This document shows, in pieces, positions 35,480 to 43,300 of a DNA stretch of 63,482 nt (positions within the stretch are counted from its first letter, which is position 1; every line of letters starts with the position of its first letter). Source of the DNA: an uncultured Phaeodactylibacter sp. (lineage in GTDB: Bacteria; Bacteroidota; Bacteroidia; Chitinophagales; Saprospiraceae); assembly GCA_913057245.1 (NCBI GenBank), contig CAJXNH010000021.1, forward strand, positions 1-63,482, given 5' to 3'. The position numbers were made by a program, and so were the translations under genes. The notes under the pieces are model-generated. The model worked only from the letters and a program-made list of their open reading frames with translations. It did no database searches and was not told where the DNA came from.

Positions 35480-36607
35480 TCAAAGCTTCACCCCCAACTG
35501 ATAAGCCCCGACAAACAAATCCTCCAGGTCTGCTTCGCCCTGATTGGTCAGAATAATGACGCCGGTTTTTGCAGAACGGTTAAAGCTCATGATGGTGGCC
35601 ACCCCCTGTTCGCCTCCGTCGTGCCCCCAAAGGGCATCAGGTTTGTACAATTCAAAGAGGTGCAGCCCGACCTCATCGTCTATGTCGGCGATCTGAGGGG
35701 TCATCATAGCTTGTGCAGTGGCGGGCTTCAGCAGGCTAACACCAGCGAGCTGCCCATCGCTGGCAAGCGCAGCGGCGATCTTGTGAAGGTCTCTTGCAGT
35801 GGTCCGGAGCCCGCCGTTAGGGTAATCGGCGTTGGTGTAATGAGCGATAGGTTCGTTTTGCCCACCGATATCATCGTAGGGGGTGACAATCCGCCCTGAA
35901 ATTTCGTCCAGCCGCCAGGAAGTGTGCGACAGCTGCAGCGGACTGAAAATTTCAGCCTTGCAATAGGCGTTGAACTCAAGCCCCGAAATTTCTTCCACCA
36001 ACACACCGATCAGGGCGCTACCGATATTGCTGTATTCATAATCGGTGCCGGGTTCGAAGTCATAGAAATTTTCGTCGGCATCGTAAAACTGCCCACCCTG
36101 CGACAGGTAGTTTTCGATAAAGAAAGACAAAGATATTGGCGGGTCTTCACCATAATAGTACTGCTCATCCATAACCCGGTCGTTATCGGCTATTGCGGAG
36201 GTATGTGTGAGGAGCATCCGGAATGTGATGGGCTGAGTATAACCCGGTACTTTGACTTCGAAAGGGAGGTAGTCGCTGACCGGGTCGTCGAGTTCAAAAG
36301 CGCCTTCATCATACAGCTGCAGGAGGGCGGTTGCTGTAACGACCTTAGAAATAGAAGCGGTCAGGAACAGATGATCCGGTTGTAAGGCAACCCCTTGTTC
36401 GAGGTTCGAAAAACCAGCATACTTCTCATACAAGACCTCTTCTCCCCTGAAAATCAGCACCGCGGCTGCCGGGATGTTCTGATCGTCCATTTCCGCTTCC
36501 AGGAAGGCTTCGAAATCCTCGATACTGTTGATTTCTATAGCCTCTTCACGGCAGCTTATACCTAAAAGTAACAGCAGAAGGGCAGCAAGTACATTTAGCT
36601 TTTTCAC
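35480..36607 (-). CDS. Serine hydrolase lipoprotein (class C beta-lactamase/DD-peptidase fold)
   Basis: 375 residues from GTG 36607, which gives a clean lipoprotein signal (VKKLNVLAALLLLLLGISC). Catalytic motifs: SISK (S-x-x-K) in LTASISKVVTATALLQLYD, YSN (Y-x-N) in YEYSNIGSALIG, and HDGGEQG in place of the KTG box, as in many family members. LLTHTSAI is also typical. It should be anchored in the envelope and act on peptides or esters; the substrate is not predictable. A longer in-frame ATG at 36676 would add residues before the signal peptide and is less likely. Confidence 0.9.
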   Translation of the reverse strand: MKKLNVLAALLLLLLGISCREEAIEINSIEDFEAFLEAEMDDQNIPAAAVLIFRGEEVLYEKYAGFSNLEQGVALQPDHLFLTASISKVVTATALLQLYDEGAFELDDPVSDYLPFEVKVPGYTQPITFRMLLTHTSAIADNDRVMDEQYYYGEDPPISLSFFIENYLSQGGQFYDADENFYDFEPGTDYEYSNIGSALIGVLVEEISGLEFNAYCKAEIFSPLQLSHTSWRLDEISGRIVTPYDDIGGQNEPIAHYTNADYPNGGLRTTARDLHKIAAALASDGQLAGVSLLKPATAQAMMTPQIADIDDEVGLHLFELYKPDALWGHDGGEQGVATIMSFNRSAKTGVIILTNQGEADLEDLFVGAYQLGVKL

Positions 36608-36816
36608 TATATCTAGTTTGATCGAATAGCAGAACGAAAAAGAAATTAGGTATAGTGTCTTTTGCGATCCATCCAAACCATAAAATTTTCAGCACCCTGT
36701 AACCAATCCCCACTCCCGCATTATGAAAGCAACGAACCAAAATTTAGGGACAGGTTTTTCCGATGTTCCTAATTCATTGGATGCCCCGGGGCTTTTTAAA
36801 ACCCAATCGGACCATT

Positions 36817-36868
36817 AGCCTGACGATAAGCGCCAGGCTTTCGGAAAAAATGTATGATAGATGCTATC
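36817..36868 (+). promoter_or_regulatory. Two inverted repeats upstream of the ECF sigma gene
   Basis: AGCCTG (36817-36822) with CAGGCT (36834-36839), and GATAGATGCTATC (36856-36868, ATAG/CTAT arms). They lie 40-90 bases before the chosen start and could be operator or hairpin sites. No clean promoter box was identified. Confidence 0.3.
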
Positions 36869-36908
36869 GAATTTGCAATTAAGCCGTTCTTTTGCAAAAA
36901 CCATTCCT

Positions 36909-37472
36909 ATGAGTGCGCCCAGGCGGACGGTCTCAGAAGCAGACATGCAGGAAGAGTGGCTTGAAGTGCAGGCTGCTCAAAAGGACCCTGCTATGTTCAG
37001 GCCCCTCTACGAGCGCTACCACGAGCCCATCTATCTTTACATTTTTCGCCGGACTACGGATGAGATGCTGACGGCAGACCTTTGCTCGCAGGTCTTCCTC
37101 AAAGCTATGCAGAAAATCCACCGCTACGAATACCAGGGTGTACCTTTCTCGGCATGGCTCTACCGGATTGCCAGCAATGAAATCGCCCAGCATTTCCGAA
37201 AAGCAAACAAAAACCGGGTCGTCACCATTGAAGATGCCCCCCTTTCACACCTTGCTGAAGAAATCGGCAGGGAAATACCGGAAGACCTCACGCCTCTGCT
37301 TGTTCAGGCATTGGACTCGCTGAAGGAGGAGGACCTGCAGATTATTGAATTGCGCTTCTTCGAGGAGCGCCCGTATAAAGAAGTTGGCGAAATATTGGGA
37401 ATTACGGAAAACTACGCTAAAGTGAAGACTTTCCGGATTCTGAACCGTATAAAGAAAAATCTGGGCAAATGA
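36909..37472 (+). CDS. RNA polymerase sigma factor, ECF-like
   Basis: 187 residues from ATG 36909. Region 2 spans FRPLYERYHEPIYLYIFRRT to WLYRIASNEIAQHFRK, and region 4 spans ALDSLKEEDLQIIELRFF to YKEVGEILGITENYAKVKTF, a clear DNA-binding helix-turn-helix. No region 3 is evident. An in-frame ATG at 36861 would add 16 residues, but 36909 has the AAAACCA leader 5 bases before it. The next gene, 91 bases downstream in the same direction, encodes a single-helix membrane protein that is a candidate partner or anti-sigma factor. Confidence 0.92.
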   Translation: MSAPRRTVSEADMQEEWLEVQAAQKDPAMFRPLYERYHEPIYLYIFRRTTDEMLTADLCSQVFLKAMQKIHRYEYQGVPFSAWLYRIASNEIAQHFRKANKNRVVTIEDAPLSHLAEEIGREIPEDLTPLLVQALDSLKEEDLQIIELRFFEERPYKEVGEILGITENYAKVKTFRILNRIKKNLGK

Positions 37473-37563
37473 TGTATCCCCTAACTACAAAACCAAGTGG
37501 AAACGCCGCGCCTGGAAATTATGCCTGTTGGACGCCCCTTACCGGGCTGCAAAACCAGCAACC

Positions 37564-39312
37564 ATGAGGAAAAACTACAATTTTAAATTCAACCCTGATC
37601 TGCCTTCCAAGTCAGACATCGACAAGCACCGCGACTTCGATGCGCTGCTGGGGCAGTACCACGCTGCACAACGGGCACAGCAAACGGCAAAGATCAGGAA
37701 GCTCGTTGTTCGGAGCCTTAGCGCTGCTGCTGCCGTAGCCTTGCTTGTTATCGGGGTAAGGGCTGCCTTTTTCTCCGGTGAAACGGCGCCTCCAATGAGC
37801 AATACCGCTTTTCTGGCTGAGCAACCATTCATCGATCAGCCTATCGAATCTCTGGCCGCACCGGCTTTCGCCAATTTCCGGGTGAATACCGCCAAAGGTG
37901 GCGTTTATGAGTACCCCAGCGGGTCAAAGTTGGTTGTCCCTGCCGCAGCCTTTGCTAATGATTACGGCCAGCTCATCGGTGGAGAGGTGGATGTGTTTTA
38001 CCGGGAGATGCACGATTATGTGGACTTCTTCACCTCGGGCATCCCCATGCGGTACGATTCTGCTGGCAACGCTTATCAGTTGGAGTCAGCTGGAATGATC
38101 GAACTTTATGCCGAGCAGGATGGGCAACCGGTGCAACTGGCGGTGGGTAAGAAAATTGATATCGAGCTCGCCTCCGAAATTCTGATCCGGGCTGACCAAC
38201 TTAACGCACCGCCCGCCTACAATGTATATTACCTGGACACCCTGATCGATCAGTGGCGCTATCAGGATATCGACCAGCTGGAACTGATGGCGGACGGCCA
38301 AACGATGGCAAACGACCCTTACCAGAAAGAAAAAAAGACCCTGCTTAGCGAATTGCAGGCGATCGAAGCCCGTAAAGAAAAGCGTTTGTCCGCGCTCGAA
38401 GGCAGTATTCCCTCACTGGTGAAACCTCTGCGGCCGGTACAGACCAGTGGCGACCGCCCTACGCTGGAGCTCAACTTCCTGGATGGCTCTGTACGGGTGG
38501 AAGATTCCCGGAACGGGCAAGTGCAAAGTGAGCTGGCGCAATTGCAGCAAATGTACCAGAATGTCATCTGGCAAATTTCGGAGGACAGCCCGGCTTATGA
38601 CACCAGAGCATTTGGCGTGGAATGGGAGTCCGTCAGTATTCGCCCGATTAATAACCGGGACTATGAGCTGACACTGATCCATCCGAAAAACCAGGTCACC
38701 CTGATTGTCAGTCCGGTCCTAATGGGAGAGGACTATCAAAATGCCTTAGACCGCTACAGTGAGGAACTGACCACCTACCAGAAAACGATGGCTCAACGGG
38801 AAGCCCGCCTGAGTGAAGAACGGGCTGTCATTATTGAAACGGCGGAACAGGAAAAACAAGCTGCCATGGCCACCTACGACGAGGCCATTGCCGGGGAAGA
38901 AAGTACCCGTGACCTGCAACACCTGGTTCGCAGCAAGGTGATGAACCGGTTTAAGGCCGATAAGCTTGGGGTATGGAACTGTGCCCGACCGGTGCCGGTT
39001 TCCACTCAGCCCCTCAAGGCGAAGTACAAAGACCAATACGGCAATACTTACCAGAAAAATAAAATGTACCTGGTGGACAAGAGCAAAAACACCATTTACC
39101 AGTTTTACTCGGGCAGCGAGGTGGTGGAAGGCCTGAATCAAAACGCTGACAACCTGATTTGGGTGGTTACACCGGATAACGAAATCGCGGTACTCCGGTC
39201 CGCTCAGCTCCGCCGCATCAATCAGAAGCCAGGAAAGCCTGCGACCCTTGAGATGGAAGTACTTGGGCAGCCTGCTGATGCACACGAAGCACGGGAAATG
39301 TTACAGTTTTAG
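37564..39312 (+). CDS. Single-pass membrane protein, candidate sigma-factor partner
   Basis: 582 residues from ATG 37564 (AAAACCA leader 6 bases before). A charged cytoplasmic segment of about 48 residues precedes one membrane helix (about 49-70). The large outside part contains LVVPAAAFANDYGQ, EVDVFYREMHDYVDFFTSG and QLESAGMIELYAEQDGQP, blocks I recall from uncharacterised Saprospiria/Bacteroidota proteins, plus a helical segment (about 395-460). The N-terminal tail does not match the zinc-type anti-sigma domain (no HxxxCxxC). Context, directly after an ECF sigma gene, suggests it binds or senses for that sigma factor; this is inference. Confidence 0.8.
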   Translation: MRKNYNFKFNPDLPSKSDIDKHRDFDALLGQYHAAQRAQQTAKIRKLVVRSLSAAAAVALLVIGVRAAFFSGETAPPMSNTAFLAEQPFIDQPIESLAAPAFANFRVNTAKGGVYEYPSGSKLVVPAAAFANDYGQLIGGEVDVFYREMHDYVDFFTSGIPMRYDSAGNAYQLESAGMIELYAEQDGQPVQLAVGKKIDIELASEILIRADQLNAPPAYNVYYLDTLIDQWRYQDIDQLELMADGQTMANDPYQKEKKTLLSELQAIEARKEKRLSALEGSIPSLVKPLRPVQTSGDRPTLELNFLDGSVRVEDSRNGQVQSELAQLQQMYQNVIWQISEDSPAYDTRAFGVEWESVSIRPINNRDYELTLIHPKNQVTLIVSPVLMGEDYQNALDRYSEELTTYQKTMAQREARLSEERAVIIETAEQEKQAAMATYDEAIAGEESTRDLQHLVRSKVMNRFKADKLGVWNCARPVPVSTQPLKAKYKDQYGNTYQKNKMYLVDKSKNTIYQFYSGSEVVEGLNQNADNLIWVVTPDNEIAVLRSAQLRRINQKPGKPATLEMEVLGQPADAHEAREMLQF

Positions 39313-39342
39313 TGCAAATTTCAGAGCGTTTGCCAAGACCAT

Positions 39343-40374
39343 TTACTCCGCCATTTCCCCAAACAAGCCCACTTCACGCTCGCCCGGGCGCGCGTACCCG
39401 CGGTACATGCCGGGGGTATTAAAAGGCATCGTAATGTTGCCATTTTTGTCGATGGCAATAAGCCCGCCGGCACCGCCCGCCTCCTTCAGCTTTTCATGGA
39501 TAATATGCCGACCTGCCGCTTCCAGGCTCATGCCCTTGTAGGCCATTAGTGCCGTCATATCATGCCCAACGGCGTACCGGATGAAATACTCCCCGTGCCC
39601 GGTACAGGACACCCCACAGGTCGCATTATCCGCGTAAGTACCGGCGCCGATCACCGGGACATCCCCGAAACGGCCGTACCGTTTATTGGTCATGCCTCCA
39701 GTGGAAGTACCCGCCGTGATGTTGCCCGCTTTATCCAGCGCCACACAGCCAACCGTCCCGTATTTGTAATCCACAGGCAGTAAAGCGCCACTTTTTTGAT
39801 TCTCCTTTGCCCGGGCGCGCTCAAGGGCTTCCCACCGGCTTTCCGTGTAGAAATAATCAGCAGCGACGGTATCCAGCCCCTGCTCGATGGCAAAGGTTTC
39901 TGCGCCCGCCCCCGTCAGCAGTACGTGCCTGGAATGCTCCAGCACCGCCCGCGCTGCCCGGATGGGGTTGCGCACGTGATGTAATCCACCCACTGCCCCG
40001 GCATTTCGGGTAGCGCCATCCATGATAGAGGCGTCAAGCTCATTTTGCCCATCGCTGGTAAAAACCGCTCCTTTGCCGGCATTAAACAGGGGAGAATCTT
40101 CCAAGAAGATGATCGTTTGCTCCACCGCGTCCCGGCTGCTGCCTCCGGCTTTGAGGATGTCTTCTCCGATGGTCAGGGCGGTGTTCAGAGCTTCCCGGTA
40201 AGCCACCTCCTGTTCTCCGGTGATATTTTCCGGCAGGATCGTCCCTGCCCCACCGTGGATGACGATGGCGTAAGCGGGCTTTTCAGTAACAGCGGCCGTC
40301 TCTGAATCCGATGTGGGGTTCTTAGAGCAAAAAGCGGCGCTCAGGGCCATTAGGATGATAAGAATGCGGTTCAT
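39343..40374 (-). CDS. Isoaspartyl peptidase / plant-type L-asparaginase, exported
   Basis: 343 residues. An N-terminal Ntn-hydrolase core starts YAIVIHGGAGTI. The self-cleavage site lies before the catalytic Thr in YGTVGCVALDKAGN, and GTSTGGMTNKRYGRFGD and GAGTYADN complete the active site. These enzymes autocleave into two chains and remove isoaspartyl residues or hydrolyse asparagine. The N-terminus (ILMALSAAFCSKN) is a lipoprotein signal, so the enzyme is exported and lipid-anchored. It converges with the sigma-partner gene with 30 bases between. Confidence 0.93.
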   Translation of the reverse strand: MNRILIILMALSAAFCSKNPTSDSETAAVTEKPAYAIVIHGGAGTILPENITGEQEVAYREALNTALTIGEDILKAGGSSRDAVEQTIIFLEDSPLFNAGKGAVFTSDGQNELDASIMDGATRNAGAVGGLHHVRNPIRAARAVLEHSRHVLLTGAGAETFAIEQGLDTVAADYFYTESRWEALERARAKENQKSGALLPVDYKYGTVGCVALDKAGNITAGTSTGGMTNKRYGRFGDVPVIGAGTYADNATCGVSCTGHGEYFIRYAVGHDMTALMAYKGMSLEAAGRHIIHEKLKEAGGAGGLIAIDKNGNITMPFNTPGMYRGYARPGEREVGLFGEMAE

Positions 40375-40386
40375 AACTCACTTTTT

Positions 40387-43300
40387 TTAACGAATAAGGG
40401 TCGTCTGCCCCTTGAAGACTTCCGTAAGCCCATCTGCATATTCCACTTCCACCACCCACAGGTAGACACCCGGCTGTGCCAGCGCCCCACGGTAGTCGCC
40501 GTCCCAGCCTTCTGCTGGCTGATTGGGTTGGATATTATTACGCTCAAAAACCAACTCGCCCCAGCGGTCGAAGATGCGGAAAGTCAGAATATCCACTTCA
40601 ATGTCTTCGCGCGCCAGCACGCTGAGGATGTCGTTATTGCCATCCCCATTGGGCGTAAATCCGGTTGGTACCTCCACCGGGCGAAGCTTTCTGGCGTATA
40701 GCGTCATAATGTCCTCTCCGGTACACCCGGCAATATCTGTGACAATCACCCGGATGCTCCGCTGAAACTCAACGGTAGCCAGAGGTGCACTGCAGCGGAA
40801 GCAGCTCAGCACAGAAGAATCTTGTGGGAACCACTCAAATCCAAAGGGCGACAACCCACCTGTAATCTCCGGATTGATTCGAACGGTATCCCCGTAATTG
40901 ATGGATTGAGTACCTCCAAGGTCTACAATGATTTCCTCCGGCTCGCCAATGACGGCATCTTCGGCTAGAAAGCGGCAGTCGTTGGCGTCTGTAATCTGAA
41001 TATCGTAGGTGCCAGGCTCCAGTCCGATGAAGGTGGAATTGCCGGAGAAAAAGGCCCCACCGTCTATGGAATAGCGGTAGGTTGGTGTTCCGCCGCTTGC
41101 CGAAATTTCAATGCGGCCATCTTTATCCCCGAAACAGCTGACATCCAGCCCTTCTACTGTGGCGGTTAGTGCCGTATCGGGTTGTTCAATGACTATGGTC
41201 TCCGTTTGGGTGCAGTTGGCGGCATCTGTGATGGATACCGTGTAGGCACCCGCAGCCACACCATTGATCAGGGAATCCGTCCCCCCGTTTGACCAGAGGT
41301 AGGTGTAGGGTGGCAGTCCGCCGGATACATCAATTGAGGCCCCACCGGTACGTTCACCATAACACTCCACCGCCGTCATTTCACTAAAGAGACTGATAGG
41401 ACTGGATTCGGCAACGGCTACCTCCAAAGTAGCCAAACAGTTATTGGCATCACGTACCGTTGCGGTGTAGGTGCCTAATCCAAGGTTCTCGATATTCAGG
41501 CCGGTTGCGCCATTGCTCCAGGTAGTGGTGTAAGGCGGAGTGCCACCGGTAACGGTCAGGGCAATTTGCCCATCTTCGCCACCTGAGCAGGTCACCCGGT
41601 CAACATCAGCAGTAATGACAATGGCAGAGGGTTGGGCGACAGTGATAGAAGCCGTCGCTTCACAACCCAAGCCGTCCGTAAGTGTCAGGCCGTAAACCCC
41701 ACTTTCCAGCCCCGTTTGGTCAGGCTGTGCGGGCAGCCCGTTGCTCCAGCTGTACGTGTAGTTGCCATCGCCCCCACTTGGGGTAATGGTGATTGATCCA
41801 TCTGCAGCGCCATTGCAGGAAGTCTGAGCCGTTGTAAAATCCAGGTCCAACTCTGGAATACCATCCACATAAGCAGTATCGACGATCGCACAATCATTGG
41901 CATCAGAAACGGTGACCATGTACATGCCTTCATCCAATCCCTGAGCCACCGGTACAGTCTGACCATTGCTCCATTCATACTCATAGCCAGGGGTTCCTCC
42001 CCCGACGACTACCGTGGCAGAACCATCGGGTTCCGGCAAACAGGTAGCCATTGTCGAATTGGTGGAAGAACTCAGCGCCTCAGGGTCTTGCAGGGTCACA
42101 GAGTCTGTCAAGGTACACCCATTGGCATCCGTGAGGGTGAGGGCGTAGGTCCCCGCCAACAAGTTCGAAGCCGTCGCCGTGCTTTGCTGATCGCTCCAGG
42201 CGAAGGTGTAGTCTCCTGCCCCTCCTTCCGGAGTTACGGTGATACTACCTGTAGGCGTACCCTGACAAAGCGGGTCATTGGGCGCAAAGGATAAGGCCAA
42301 TTCAGTGGCTTCGGCAACAACAACTGTATCCAATGCCGTGCACCCGTTGGCATCCGTCACCGTCACCTCAATGGGGCCCGACAGCAGCCCCGTGGCAATG
42401 GAATCCTGTTGTCCATCTTCCCATAAATAGGTATAAGGCCCTGTGCCCCCTTCCGGCGTCACCGTTGCCGTGCCTGAAGCATCACCGTTGCATTGTGTAG
42501 GGGTTGTCTCTGTGGTATTCAGCAGAATTTCCGGTTGTGTTACCGAGAAGCTATCTGCTACCGTGCAATTATTATCGTCCGTGATAGTCAGAAAATAAGT
42601 ACCGCTGCTGAGATCGTCCCTGTCCTCTGGCCCTGCTCCGATATCACTCCAGCTATACATCAGCGTACCCGTACCGCCGGAAGCGTTTACTTCCACGCCA
42701 CCATCTGACAAACCAGCACAACTGGCAGGGAAAGGCAGCAGTTCATAAGCGATGCTGTCGGGCTCATCAATACTTATTGAATCAATAACAAGGCAGCCGT
42801 TAGCATCGGTCAGCTCCAGGGTGTAAGTGCCGGCTGGCACCTCTGCAATGACGGAATCCGTACCGATGAGCGCCCCATCGTTTCGCCACAGGTAGCTGTA
42901 TGCGGCTGTGCCCCCAGCGGGTACTACAACAGCGCGCCCGCTGAGACTGTCCGCGCACAACGCATCTGTGCCTGATAATTGCAAGGTTAGCGGTGCGGGT
43001 TCCTCTATTTCAAAGGGTAACGAAAGCGTACATCCATTGGCATCCTGAATATTCGCAGCAAAGCTACCGGCAGGGATCTCAGTCACCACTGAGCTATCCG
43101 AAACCGCCACCAACCCACCGTCGTAGGCAACTTGATACGGCAGGGTGCCGCCGGTAAGCTCAAGGCTGACCACACCCGAGGAATCGCCGGCACAACTGAT
43201 ATCTGTAACCATTGCGGTGGCCAGAAGGCTGTCTGGCTCCGGGACCGCAAGGGTGTCCAAAGCCACACAACCCGTCACATCTGTAATTGCTACCGGGTAA

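Noticed and set aside
35097..35483. A 128-residue frame on the minus strand across the repeat spacer
   Set aside because: Its translation simply repeats with the 124-base DNA repeat, is rich in Gly/His/Cys/Arg and has no start context; it is a by-product of the repeat.
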